Shown here: in pieces, positions 1-9,310 of the stretch
How the letters are laid out: the number at the start of each line of letters is the position of its first letter
Numbering within the stretch: position 1 is the first letter of the stretch
DNA from: Euglena gracilis
Taxonomy: Eukaryota > Euglenida > Euglenophyceae > Euglenales
Direction of reading: 5' to 3'
DNA: 64,000 bases
Assembly: GCA_039621445.1 (NCBI GenBank)
Contig: CP154954.1
Location: 28,576,417-28,640,416 of the forward strand
Notes under the pieces: model-generated
The model's input: only the letters and a program-made list of their open reading frames with translations
Database searches by the model: none
Told to the model about the DNA's origin: nothing
Position numbers and translations under genes: made by a program

Positions 1-76
1 TGCCAGTTGGAACACAAAGTCCTGGATTGCACCATGTCGCCGCGTGATGCCATTTGAGCTGCAGCATACAAGGTGA

Positions 77-631
77 TTACCCAGGTTGTCCATTGGCTTG
101 GTGCAGCGTGGGCACGTTGATCCCGTTGGTGGACAAACTGGTGCTCCCAGTGACCACTTTAGAAATCCTTGCGGCCCATGTTTGCGTTGGGGGAGTTCCT
201 TCGAGGATGGAGTTGGCAGAGGACAGGCACTCAGCAGTGTCTTTCGGTACTCCTCGGTCTGCCAGGCCCAGGGTGCGTCTGCCATTGCTGACAAACGTCA
301 CAATGCCGGATATACGTGCTGGGAGACGTTCCCGTGATGGGTCCCGAATTCCGAGTCCGCCATGACGCACGGGTAGGGTGGCCTGAGCCCATTGGTTGTC
401 ATCGATTGGGGATCCAACAATGTTGCTCATTGTGTTCCTGATTTCTTTGGTCAACAGAGCACATGCGTCATTTGCCTGCCCCAGTTCTGTTGCACGCATG
501 AGGTCATTAACTTTGCATGCATCTAGGCAGGTTCGTAAGAGGCAGAACTGAATATGGGCTTGCGGCAGGTTCAAAAGGGCCCGGCAAGTTCTGCACACCT
601 GTTGCACGTTCAGCCCACACTTCCCCCGCAA
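77..631 (-). pseudogene. C-terminal part of non-LTR polyprotein, frameshifted
   Basis: This 184 aa frame continues the RT at 507-2762 after a frameshift near 630. It contains RTCLDACKVNDLMRAT and a LPVRHGGLGIRDP stretch. Both have clear counterparts in copy 2 (RQCLDACKVNDLLRTT and LPVRLGGLGIRDP at 8732-8925, plus strand). The region lies between the RT thumb and the C-terminal zinc-knuckle/endonuclease part seen in copy 2. It is not an independent gene. It stops at 77, and the rest of the element lies outside the window. Confidence 0.7.
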
Positions 632-2762
632 AGCCTCCGCTTTGTGGATGGCATACCGGGATTCCCAGGGCCCGTATACCAGAATTAGGGGAGTAATTCA
701 CGATTGGGACTGCACGAAGTGGGCTGTTTTGCGGCATTTCAGCACGATTGGCTTTTGTTGCTGCAGGGCCCCACGGGCGGCATTTTTTTGCGTTGAGGTG
801 TATGCCTAGTAGCGTCCCCTGTCGTTGAATTTCTGTAATTGCTGCATGTAATTGTGGGAGGGTTCCCAGCATGTGTCCATCATCCAAATACCACAATTGC
901 AGTGGCACCACGTCTTGCAAGGACTCGACGAGAGATTGCAACGCCAAGGCAAATCCGGCTGGGCCACAAGGGTCCCCTTGTTGTACGCCAGAGGCACTCC
1001 GAAGGTGTGATGACCCACAGAAGAGCGGGCTGTGTTCGGCGTAGCAACTCTCGAACCAAACGTACGCCTCCGGGCAACGTTTAGCCACTTCAGCAAGGAC
1101 TGTCTTTCTTTTTACGCAATTAAAAGCATTGCTGAAATCTACCTGTAACAAAGCCCAGGTGCTGTCTTGTTGCATGTGCAGGTGATTTACTTCTTGCTGC
1201 AGTCCCATAGCAATGAGTTCACATGCCCCCTGGACCCTTACACCGCATTGTAGTGGCTGCAGTTCTTTAAGGCGGTCCCTGATTTTGGGGTGCCTCATCA
1301 AATATTTGCCCACCAATCGGCGCAGGCATTCCCCAGCTGCAATTGGTCGCGTGCCGTCCTTCTTTGGGTCAGGAATGGGGTTGGTATTGCCAAGCTCAAG
1401 GTTTTCGCTTGGATTGCAGGGTTTTCGAAGAGGAGTCAAACGGGCACCAGCGAAAATCCATGCCGCAGAGTTGTGAATTCCGTTTGTCAAACATGTTCGG
1501 ACGAATTGGTCCAAAATTGTGAGGTGTTCTGATTGTGTCCCCAGGGGATCAGAGAGCATGTCTTTAAGATGATCTGGACGAAGTCCAGACGGTCCTGGTG
1601 AGGACTCCTTCGGGAAAGACATGACTGCTTTCCGTATTTCAATTAGGCGCTCCCTGGTTGCATCTTCACTGAGATCGAATTCGAGGCGAGGGAAGTCCGG
1701 AGGCAGATTTTGCCTTCCAGGTTGGGGTTCGGGAGGGTGCAAGGCAGCCAACCGTTCTAAGATTAGCGGTTCATCTGCATCTTGGATTCCATCAGAAGTC
1801 AGCATGCGGCAGGCTTTACTGACCGCCCCATGGCTGACCAGGCTTTGAACACGGTTGCACAATCTTTCTTGGCTTTCTGCATCGAAATTTTTTGTCTGAC
1901 TTCGTGTTCTCTTCTTTGGGTTTTGTGCATCGCGAATTTGGCGAGTCTCATCCCACGAATCTTCTGTGGACCGGTTGAGGTAGGCATTGGCTCTCTCAGT
2001 AATTTTCCGTCCAACTGCAGCCCAATGGCTTTTCCCGCTCCGCTTCAATGGAGCAAGCACAGCTTTTGGGAAGCACCAAAGTGCGTGTAGGGTCTCCCAT
2101 CCTGGCTTTGACACAAAGCGACCGAGGGTGCTGCAGAAGGCGAGCCCAACGTTTCGCAACGCTCCCCGTGGGATATGGACCAACGTGCCCCGAGTGTCTT
2201 GGGAAATTTCTTCCCAAGATGGCTGCATTGGTGGGCAAGGTTGCGAGAAGGGAGTAACTTGCAGCGTATCAGCGTTCGTCGAGGATTGCGCTGGTGCCGG
2301 AGCCACGGGGTGCTGCGGCCTTCGACCATTTTGGCACTCTTGCTCTTGCCCTTGTGGTGAGGACGGCACAAAATTCTCAAGCAACCCCTGGCCCTGCGGC
2401 GCACACCCGTGAATTTCGGAAATCGCTGAGCGCACCCGGGACTCTAGTTCGTCAATGACCATGATTTGTTCAGCTGCAGGTGCCCCGGGGCCCCCGTTCA
2501 AACTAGGAAACGGCATTATAGCCTGGGACAAAGTAGGCGAGAACAGCGGCGTCGAGTGCATTGGAAACCAAGATCCAAGGAGTGGTAGCTCCGTCGGCGG
2601 CACAGCAGAGGTCTGTGCGGCTGAGGCCATTTCAACGTCCTCCTGCTGGGGAGGGGGTTTCTGTGGGACCTGGGTTGCTTTCAATGTCGCCACAACTGGC
2701 AAGGCTTTTGCCCCTGCCACAACGGGGAGGACTGTACCCATACCGCGTTTTTTCTTGGTCAA
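507..2762 (-). CDS. Reverse transcriptase of non-LTR retrotransposon
   Basis: The product would copy element RNA into DNA at the target site. The 751 aa frame has a Pro/Gln-rich N terminus, then RT blocks: a SGPSGLRPDHL block, DFSNAFN (motif A, near residue 540), SGVQQGDPCGP (motif B, near 590), YLDD (motif C, residues 625-628, bases 879-890) and GIHLNAKKC. The QQGDP and YLDD arrangement is typical of LINE-type enzymes and not of Ty3/gypsy. The catalytic aspartates are present. The ORF start is uncertain because the upstream 2A motif at 2665-2691 lies in a different frame over the same DNA. The C terminus is frameshifted near 630. The copy is therefore probably inactive. Confidence 0.85.
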   Translation of the reverse strand: MTKKKRGMGTVLPVVAGAKALPVVATLKATQVPQKPPPQQEDVEMASAAQTSAVPPTELPLLGSWFPMHSTPLFSPTLSQAIMPFPSLNGGPGAPAAEQIMVIDELESRVRSAISEIHGCAPQGQGLLENFVPSSPQGQEQECQNGRRPQHPVAPAPAQSSTNADTLQVTPFSQPCPPMQPSWEEISQDTRGTLVHIPRGALRNVGLAFCSTLGRFVSKPGWETLHALWCFPKAVLAPLKRSGKSHWAAVGRKITERANAYLNRSTEDSWDETRQIRDAQNPKKRTRSQTKNFDAESQERLCNRVQSLVSHGAVSKACRMLTSDGIQDADEPLILERLAALHPPEPQPGRQNLPPDFPRLEFDLSEDATRERLIEIRKAVMSFPKESSPGPSGLRPDHLKDMLSDPLGTQSEHLTILDQFVRTCLTNGIHNSAAWIFAGARLTPLRKPCNPSENLELGNTNPIPDPKKDGTRPIAAGECLRRLVGKYLMRHPKIRDRLKELQPLQCGVRVQGACELIAMGLQQEVNHLHMQQDSTWALLQVDFSNAFNCVKRKTVLAEVAKRCPEAYVWFESCYAEHSPLFCGSSHLRSASGVQQGDPCGPAGFALALQSLVESLQDVVPLQLWYLDDGHMLGTLPQLHAAITEIQRQGTLLGIHLNAKKCRPWGPAATKANRAEMPQNSPLRAVPIVNYSPNSGIRALGIPVCHPQSGGFAGEVWAERATGVQNLPGPFEPAASPYSVLPLTNLPRCMQS
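2665..2691 (-). other. 2A ribosome-skipping motif, GDIESNPGP
   Basis: The minus strand encodes SCGDIESNPGP, a perfect match to the 2A core D(V/I)ExNPGP, which makes ribosomes skip a peptide bond between Gly and Pro. It lies just upstream of the RT but one frame away from the RT ORF, so an indel has separated them. Its frame is that of the three other motifs at 2911, 3604 and 4012. Confidence 0.8.
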
Positions 2763-2844
2763 TCAGTTGCCGTACGTGGTTGGCGTGCCCTGGGGCCACA
2801 TTTGACAACTTAGAAGGCCCTGGGGCCATAGTGCAAGTTGGTCG

Positions 2845-3240
2845 TCAGCAATGGGGCCGGGTGCTAGGTCGCAGGGATAGGGGTCCTTCACGTGGGGTTA
2901 TCCGGTGAATAGGTCCTGGCTCAAGCTGAACGTCACCACAAAGTGTGACATCTTGGTGTGTGGGCCTCTCGGCTATGACAGCGTCGTTAGGGCTTATGTC
3001 ACCTTGTTGGTCACCTCGTTGGTCACCTCGTTGGTAGTTTGGTCGTCTTTGTGCTGTCCGTCGTGCCCTCCGGACGTGACGGTCAACTGAAACTACTGAC
3101 CTTGTCGGACGTAACAAGGCCATGATGCCCAGGATATCAACGGTGTGTACATTCAATGGGGAGAGGTCGGACGAGGAGGGCTCCGTTGGAGGTACTCTGG
3201 GGAAAGTGCCTCTCGGCCGGAGAACGTTGGGTAGTGTCAT
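2845..3240 (-). pseudogene. 2A-like-containing polyprotein segment
   Basis: This 131 aa frame is in register with the 544 aa frame at 3286-4920 and with the 2A motif at 2665. TGA stops at 3286-3288 and 2845-2847 separate the pieces. It has a short RGDQ-type repeat and ends in a 2A-like motif. I infer it is a linker module of one former polyprotein. I recognise no enzymatic domain in it. Confidence 0.5.
2911..2937 (-). other. Degenerate 2A-like motif, GDVQLEPGP
   Basis: TLCGDVQLEPGP keeps the GDV and PGP ends of the 2A core but has Gln for Glu and Glu for the conserved Asn. From known 2A structure-activity data these changes should abolish or weaken skipping. It is in frame with the other three motifs. 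Confidence 0.6.
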
Positions 3241-3603
3241 TAGGTGAATAGGGGGCAGGTAGAAGTGAAAGGCCTCGCCGATGTTTCATACTTCGGACGA
3301 TAAACAAGTCAGCAACCACATAATGGCATGCACACTCGATGGGGAGTCGTGACGTGGTGGTCGATGTGGCCATAGCCCTATGAGCACAAACAGAACTCCT
3401 CTCAAAACTTCCCAACATTCGGTGAGCTCATAGACGGTAGTGTCCTCAACCAGGACATCGGAAGGGAAGGCGTCTCGGAAAGTTTGAAGTTCTGCATCCA
3501 CCTCTTGAAGGCTCGCCAACAGTCTGTGCCAAATGAAGTTTTCTTGAAGTCCCCTGGAGACAGGGATTGTCGGTCTTTCCATGGTGGCCAGTCGGAGGTA
3601 GAT

Positions 3604-3630
3604 GGGTCCTGGTTGTGTTTGGACGTCACC
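3604..3630 (-). other. Degenerate 2A-like motif, GDVQTQPGP
   Basis: RITTHGDVQTQPGP resembles the canonical copy (SLTTMGDVETNPGP) but has Gln for Glu and Gln for Asn. It is preceded by the same RG-x-x-[IL] context as the 4012 motif, which points to duplication of a module. Confidence 0.65.
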
Positions 3631-4011
3631 ATGGGTGGTGATTCGTTCCCCTCTTCCAGTCGGCTGGTGTCTTTCTGAAAACTTTTCCCGGGTTTGTTCT
3701 ACGGTGTATCCTCGGCTTGTTACGGAGTGTACTTTTGCTGTCTCAGTAGATGGAAATACTGTGGCTGAAAAAACAGGGCAGGTTTCCCTGTGGTGCAGGC
3801 ACCAACCTGCCGAGGCAGTGATGGTTTCAATGTCACACAAAGTGCATTTCAGCCAGTATGTAGCTTTGGGAAGAAGTGAACGGGAGGAGCCATCGGGGCC
3901 TTGCCGCAATGGTATTTCGGCCTTGATCCGAAAGAAATCAGTCATGTTCATGGCAACAAGTTGGTCCAATAGATCCATGACTTCACCACAGGGTCCATTA
4001 ACTGCCGTCGG

Positions 4012-4038
4012 CGGGCCTGGATTGGTTTCCACATCACC
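4012..4038 (-). other. 2A ribosome-skipping motif, GDVETNPGP
   Basis: SLTTMGDVETNPGP on the minus strand matches the 2A consensus exactly. It is the most upstream of four motifs, spaced about 250-700 bp apart, in one reading frame. Confidence 0.85.
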
Positions 4039-4956
4039 CATTGTTGTCAGGGAATCACCTCGCCCCGTCTTCAGATATGCGTCTTCCGGCTTCTTCCCCC
4101 CGTGTGGGCCTGCAGAGCAGAGGTATATGTTGCCGACTGTTTCTGCCATGTGGAAATTTTTTGTGGCAGCACAAGAGTAATAGTCCGACAGGGAGTCATT
4201 TGAGTCTTCAAGATCGCTGGCGGTCCATACAGACGGGGAAAGACGATCAGCCAATCCAACCTCACACGCAAACTGTAACGGTCTGGGCATGTAATCCATC
4301 TGCCAAATTCTTGGGCAGTATCGCCAGGCAATGGGCAGGGTTGGTTCTCGGGAGGGTGTCAGCCTCTTCTGTGTCCTCGGGGGGGGGGGGACTGCTTCTG
4401 CTGCAGGCACCTTTTCTTTGATTTTTTGTGCGATAGCTCGGCGTACTTTTTCTATGTGCGACATGTCCACTCCCTCCTCACGTTGTTCCTCTGGTCGGTA
4501 TTGATGAAGAATCTGGGCGATTCTGATCCGTTCCAGGATGAGGTTCTTTTTTGGTGGGGGGGGGGCGACTGCACAACGTTTGGCGCTGCCAGTGGCAACG
4601 TGAGTTTCATGTCTGTGTGCACCATTTTTTGTGACTGCCGAATGTCCACTGTTCTGCCAATGTCGACCAACTTTTCCTGAATGTTGGCCAGTTTTCTGGC
4701 GACCATCTCGTGAAATAAAATGCCTCCTGCTTGCTGTCTCATGCGCCTTCTCCAAAAAAATTCTTCCCTGATGGACCGAAACTCTGGTTTTTCCCAAACT
4801 GGGACCCCTTCCAGGGAGGTGTTGGGTGGGGAGGCTGGTAAATCTGTTGCCTGGGGGGGGTCTTGCCATTGAAAGGGGCTGGGTTCCTCCTGCAGGATCA
4901 CTGTGCCCAGTTTTGCCCACTGTGTGCCATCAAACATGGTGGGTTTTGTTGGAATT

Positions 4957-6126
4957 TTAAAAATGCGAAATGGTGGGCCTGGCCCCCCCCCTCTTGCAGG
5001 GGGGGCTGATATTGGGGGGCTGGTGCTGAGATCTTTTGGGGTTGCATTTGGCTGGGGTTGACGATCCTCCTCTTTTGGGTGCGGGGGGGGGTTGTTTTGC
5101 AGACTCCTTTTGATTTGGAGTTGCCTTGGGATGAAATTCTTGATCCACTTGTTTTACTGGGTGAAGGTATTGTGTTGAATTGTCCCCTCTTTGGGGGGGA
5201 CTTTGTGAGACAAAAGGGAAAGCTGGGAAAGCTGCAGGCAGAAGAGAACATTGGAAGGCTGATGGTGATGCCAGTACCACATCTGGGATTAAGGGTGCTG
5301 GCAGGCCAGGGGTGTATAATGGTGTTGGGAGGGGGGGGACTTCTGTACTCTGGCCTGTGCTGAGAAAGGCTCTGAGGCTTCTGAAGAGTTCAGCCTCTCT
5401 CCTTCTCTGCTCTTCTTCTCTGATCCAATTCTTCCTCTGGTCATCTTCTCTGCTCCAGTTTGATTGCAGTGGTTGCTGAGATTGCTGGGGTTCACCCCAA
5501 AGGTTGGTCTGTGATGGAATGTACATTTGTATGATTGATGTGACAGATGGACATACTTGATTTCTACCCACTGGTGGGCATTGGAATGGGCTGTTCACTG
5601 GAATGCCCACTGATGGCCCTGACTGTGGAATGCCCACTGATGGGCTTGCTGTACAGGGGGGGCCCAGACTCACTTGCTGATGGAGCTGGGGCTGAGGAGA
5701 ACTCTGTTGAGATATATGATAACTGGGTCGACCTCTCTGCCATGGGGGCTTGTAATCTCTTCCAAACCTTCTCTGTAGGTACTCTTCATGCTCTTCCCTC
5801 TCTTGCCATGTCCTCTTCTTTCTCTGTGAGATGCTGTCTTGACTTTCTCTGTCACTATGTACAGGGCGGTCAGCAGTGAGTCGTTGTGCCACAGCAGTGG
5901 TTAGCACCGGCACCAACAGCGGTAACAACATCTTGGCCAGCAGCTCCAACTGTCCAGTGTCCACTGCAACAGTAGGTGTACTTGAAGGGTTGGTTGTGGT
6001 AGCAGCTTGGTTGACAAGGGGTGTATTGTCTTGAGTCTTGGGGCCTTCTGGAGGGCCATCCGGCCCCTTTGCAGCCATGGTGGTTATGCAGACGAAAAAA
6101 AATAGACACTCAGAAAGTCCTCCCAA
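4957..6126 (-). CDS. Gln/Pro-rich ORF1-like protein of the non-LTR element
   Basis: This 389 aa frame is the 5'-most ORF of the element. The N-terminal 20 residues are hydrophobic (CLFFFVCITT) and may be spurious; a second Met follows at MAAKGPDGPPEG. The middle has a basic, Glu-rich helix (about residues 100-130) and many SVGIP/SQQ repeats. The C terminus is Pro/Lys-rich. No zinc knuckle or RRM is evident. By position it is a candidate RNA-binding ORF1 protein, but that is inference. It ends just before the next ORF begins at 4937. Confidence 0.5.
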   Translation of the reverse strand: MGGLSECLFFFVCITTMAAKGPDGPPEGPKTQDNTPLVNQAATTTNPSSTPTVAVDTGQLELLAKMLLPLLVPVLTTAVAQRLTADRPVHSDRESQDSISQRKKRTWQEREEHEEYLQRRFGRDYKPPWQRGRPSYHISQQSSPQPQLHQQVSLGPPCTASPSVGIPQSGPSVGIPVNSPFQCPPVGRNQVCPSVTSIIQMYIPSQTNLWGEPQQSQQPLQSNWSREDDQRKNWIREEEQRRREAELFRSLRAFLSTGQSTEVPPLPTPLYTPGLPAPLIPDVVLASPSAFQCSLLPAAFPAFPFVSQSPPQRGDNSTQYLHPVKQVDQEFHPKATPNQKESAKQPPPAPKRGGSSTPAKCNPKRSQHQPPNISPPCKRGGARPTISHF

Positions 6127-6812
6127 CTTACCTTACCAACTGTCTAACTGACTTTTCTATTCCTAATTCGAACTTTTCGCCACTGGTCGGTGGATTCGGT
6201 TCGCCCCACCACCGTTCCCCTCTTCCAGACTTCCCCATTCGAACTTTTCACCCCGCAGGGCCCTGCAAGAGATGCGGGAGGGCCTATCGGTGACACTCAT
6301 GCGCCACTTGGCGCGACAGCTGGCAGCCAAGGACCGCGTGGAGGATGCCCTCCAACCATGGTAAGTCCCAGCCTCCACCGCAGACAACACCCAAGCCAAG
6401 CAAAGCCAAGACCAAAGCAACCCGAAGCGCGGAGGTTCACCAGGGAAACACCCCCACCCCCCACCAAAAGGCGGCCACCACAAAAAAAAAACCAGACCAA
6501 AAGAAACAAAAAAAAGACCCCGGTCGCCAAAAAAAAAACGCCTACACGCCAGGCCAAAGGCATCCGCCAAAAGGCGAAGGAGGGGAGTGGAGCCGGCAAA
6601 AGCAGCACACACAAAGGGTAGCCCGCCCGCCCTGGACTCCATAAAGCGAGACAGAGAGAGCACGCGCGACCCCACAAGCCGGCCGCAGACTGCTGGCTCA
6701 TGTGTTATGTCTCCACATTGATTGTGTTTTCGTCTTTGGGACAATTGGGATATCAAGAAAAACAAATTGGGAATCCGAGGATTTCAAGAAAAACAAAAGA
6801 ATATTCTGAGAC
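6126..6812 (+). mobile_element. Solo G2-family LTR with internal insertion
   Basis: Bases 6127-6182 and 6683-6812 match the G2 LTRs at 43250-43454 and 50065-50271, including CTTACCTTACCAACTG, the pyrimidine tract, GCAGACTGCTGGCTC and the end TGAGACGTCCA. No primer-binding motif follows, so it looks like a solo LTR. About 20 bp of the usual LTR start is missing. CCTCC occurs on both sides (near 6119 and 6813) and may be the target duplication. Bases 6183-6682 are inserted. Confidence 0.65.
6183..6682. other. 0.5 kb insertion in the solo LTR
   Basis: The insert starts with a 35 bp sequence (CCACTGGTCGGTGGATTCGG...) that also occurs at 10343-10377, beside element N. It then repeats a few LTR bases (ATTCGAACTTTTC near 6239) and continues as an A/C-rich, Lys/Pro-coding stretch with runs of A. 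An open frame at 6190-6621 is low complexity and I do not call it a gene. I could not identify a target duplication. Confidence 0.4.
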
Positions 6813-7049
6813 GTCCACCTCCTATGTCCAAGTACCCAGAAAATTTTGGAATTGTGGGGGGTGTGTGGTGCTTCGGGATAATGGGAAGGACTATGTCCAA
6901 ATGCATCCCAAGTCACCACCGCACATGGGGCTGTTGTCTGCCGTCATAATTTTGATGGGATTCTTGGCATGAACCAAGAGGGGAGTGGGTATAAGTCCTT
7001 TGCGGAAAAGAAGGGGGATTCGACACCCTGTGTCGACTAAAATTTTGTC
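6813..7049. other. Unassigned sequence
   Basis: I see no coding similarity, repeat or RNA gene in this stretch between the solo LTR and the G3 gag remnant. Confidence 0.4.
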
Positions 7050-8090
7050 TTATGCACAAATATTTTGAGTTTTGATTTTTGCTTGTACCAAAAGTTCCAA
7101 GGGGGGTACGCAAAGCGAAGGGTCGGGTGTAAAATTGTTGTCGCGCGAACTGTTCCATGACCCTTTGCTTACTTTGCTCAACATTCCAAGCCAAAATTTG
7201 GCGCGGGAAGTGGGGGACCCGAAAATTTTCCGGGTACCGACCTGAAAGACCGATGGGCAGGGGGGGGGGCAGGGGTGATCAGTTCCTACCGCCATCTGTT
7301 CATCATCCCATAGGTCTGTGCCCTCAGACCTCGGGCTCACCTACTCCATATCCGAGTCGGCCTTTTGGTCTATGGTGGACTTCCTAGAATTAATTGCGCG
7401 TATCGCGCGAATCTCATTCCTGTCTTTCGTCAGCTCATCGTCGGTGCTCTCATCCCCCTCCCTGCCCGAAGCTAGGTCTTTTTCCTCGAAAGAGGATGCT
7501 TTGAAACCAACCCGCTGCCTATTGGCAGAACCGCGATTGGAATCGCGACGACCATGGCTAGGGCGGGGAGAACGAGAACGGGGGCACTTGGATGAATGGT
7601 GATCTTTAGACCCACAACGGGAACAACGGTTTCGCGATTGCGATGCCTTTTGGCATAATAGCGACGCGGGGAGCGGGAATCTGCTCGACCGCGGTCAGAT
7701 CGCGAAGAGGATGATCCACTTAGCGACCGAGATCGCGAAGAATCGCGATTCGTATCCCGATTGCGGGTAGGGGGGCGGGGGGCTGACCTTGAGGTTTAAA
7801 AACACGTCCGCTATTGCGGTGGGGTGAGCGAGAACGCGGTCTACCATCACCCGATCGGTATCTTGAACGCTGCGAGGGCGCAGATCGCGAAGAACGCGTC
7901 TCCAGGAAGAGAGGAATCCTCGGGGGCCCTTACTGCGCTTTCGGGCTTGGGGATTCGGACAATCCCGAGACATATGTTCCGGTTGATTGCACAAAAAGCA
8001 CACTTTGTCCGAAACTTGGTCCGAAGAGCGCGAATAGCGCGGTTTGGATTCCCGTGTGGAAGATTTGGGGTTTGAGCGCGGATAGCGCGT
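7050..8090 (-). pseudogene. G3-family gag remnant, copy a (CCHC, RS-rich, acidic tail)
   Basis: On the minus strand, a CCHC zinc knuckle, CFLCNQPEHMSRDCP (C-x2-C-x4-H-x4-C, near 7960-8003), is followed by an Arg/Ser-rich stretch (about 7600-7800), then an acidic segment containing ASGREGDESTDDELT (about 7400-7500). The same order, with CFLCNKSGHMSRECP and ASGREGDETSDKEF, occurs on the plus strand at 39230-39960. This is therefore a remnant of an LTR-element nucleocapsid region. The frames are interrupted and no RT is attached. Confidence 0.6.
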
Positions 8091-8095
8091 TTTGG

Positions 8096-8560
8096 AATCA
8101 GTGTCTCACATTGGCAAGAGAGGTGGCCCGCCAGCTGGCCTGAGGAACAGTGGCGGAGCCATCTGGAACGGTGGTTCCCACCACCCATTGCCCATATGAT
8201 ACGGAGTGAGCAATTTGACCACAGGGCCGAAGACTTCATGACCCACCAACCGTACGCATAACCAACCACAAGACTGCTTAAACCAAAAAAAACAAGCAAA
8301 TCACACCTTGCAACGAGTGGACCAAGTCTACAAAGACGTCCAAACCCTTACCGCACTGAAAACAGAGCCTTCCCTGCGCCAACTCCCCAAAACCTAAACT
8401 TGTCGCTGCCACAACCTCAACACCCAACAGTCCCCATGGCCGTTCCATTGAACCTTCCCTGCCGCTGTACACTTTCCTCTCACACTCGCTATCCCCCCTC
8501 CGTACTGTGCCCCTCACCGCCCTTCTACTTCACCCTGGACTCTCCCCCCTCCCACCTTGA
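8096..8560 (+). mobile_element. Non-LTR copy 3, 3'-terminal fragment
   Basis: Bases 8100-8240 (CTCACATTGGCAAGAGAGGTGGCCC onward) closely match 9885-10000, the 3' end of copy 2. An A-rich stretch and a C/T-rich 3' region follow, like that of copy 2. The fragment is 5'-truncated, as is usual for LINE-type insertions, and codes for only the last residues of the protein. Confidence 0.6.
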
Positions 8561-8569
8561 GAACTTGGT

Positions 8570-9310
8570 ATGTGCATAACTCTCACCCGCACAGGACTTC
8601 GGCTCGGAGTAATCCTCCTAGGCCGCTTGCTGCTATATACAAAGTTGGGAGGAGCGCCTCACCGGTGTCCGAAGGCGTGCCACCTGTTACAAGTGGTGCC
8701 GTCACCGCATCTACAATTCACCGTGCTGAGGCAATGCCTTGATGCCTGCAAAGTGAATGATTTGCTGCGAACCACGCGCCTCTCGGGGGCTAAAATACAG
8801 TGCCATTCCTTCTCCAGCATCCTACGGGACACTATGTCGGTCATCACCGCCCGCCCAATGGACGACAAACAATGGGCACAAGCCTCACTTCCTGTCCGCT
8901 TGGGAGGACTGGGGATCCGAGACCCAGAAGTAGCCAAAACACCGGCCAGATGGGCAGCTATCCTGGATTTCCTCTCCCGAGTGGACAGCACTCTGGGCCT
9001 ACCGGAAGGTTGCCCCCAGCTTCCACGAGACTATCGCGAGACGGGCTTGTTAATTTCGGGCCTCACCAAAGGGTTGGCACCTCTCACTGACATCCTTGCG
9101 GACCCAAGCAAAGTGAGCTCCTTGTCCTCAACAATGACGAGACAGAAATTCTGGACAGATGAGGTCGTAAAAGTACGGGCTGACCTACTTTTGGGCAGGT
9201 TTGGAGGAAACGACGCAGTCCGTTTTACCTGCCAGCGGAAGCCGCACGCCATGACCTGGGCCGCGGTTAATCCCTCTGCTCCTCTGAAAACGCTCATTCC
9301 ACATGCCTAA
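8570..9310 (+). pseudogene. Non-LTR polyprotein, post-RT region
   Basis: This 246 aa segment corresponds to the region after the RT thumb. It shares CLDACKVNDL, a DxxQWAQA motif and LPVRLGGLGIRDP with copy 1. The TAA at 9308-9310 is a premature stop: the same frame continues at once (SLGCAICPTMPDGSLPE) into the zinc-knuckle region of the next entry. No catalytic RT motif is present because the copy is 5'-truncated. Confidence 0.7.

Larger units (their letters stand above)
3286..4937 (-). pseudogene. Polyprotein with zinc-finger-like segment and two 2A/2A-like motifs
   Basis: This is the second ORF of the non-LTR element. The first part reads best from 4937 (MFDGTQWAK, charged and helical, ending in a Pro-rich stretch). 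It then changes frame at a G run near 4553-4566 and continues in the frame that closes at 3286. That frame has a basic helical segment (MSHIEKVRRAIAQKIKEK), a canonical 2A at 4012-4038, a Cys/His cluster of form C-x2-C...H-H-x3-C (about 3780-3858) and a degenerate 2A at 3604-3630. I do not recognise the domains beyond these. The frame change at a homopolymer may be a real indel or a sequencing error. Confidence 0.55.
1..6126 (-). mobile_element. Non-LTR retrotransposon copy 1 (partial at window edge)
   Basis: Read on the minus strand this unit has, in order, a Gln/Pro-rich ORF, a long ORF carrying 2A and 2A-like motifs, and a reverse transcriptase whose C-terminal part runs off the left edge. 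The RT has the block order of non-LTR elements and no LTR or tyrosine recombinase is attached. Its C-terminal part is paralogous to copies 2 and 3 at 8096-10340. The upstream limit near 6126 is inferred from the start of an LTR-like sequence on the other strand. Reading-frame breaks at about 630, 2760, 2845 and 3286 show that this copy is decayed. Confidence 0.75.

Noticed and set aside
2845-3288. Possible reassigned TGA codon, because two TGA stops interrupt one 2A polyprotein frame
   Set aside because: TGA also ends Gag of element M at a sensible place, and the non-LTR copy has other frameshifts, so plain decay is simpler.
6190-6621. Lys/Pro-rich ORF of 143 codons, histone-like composition
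   Set aside because: Low complexity with A runs, no conserved motif, and it lies in an insertion inside a solo LTR.
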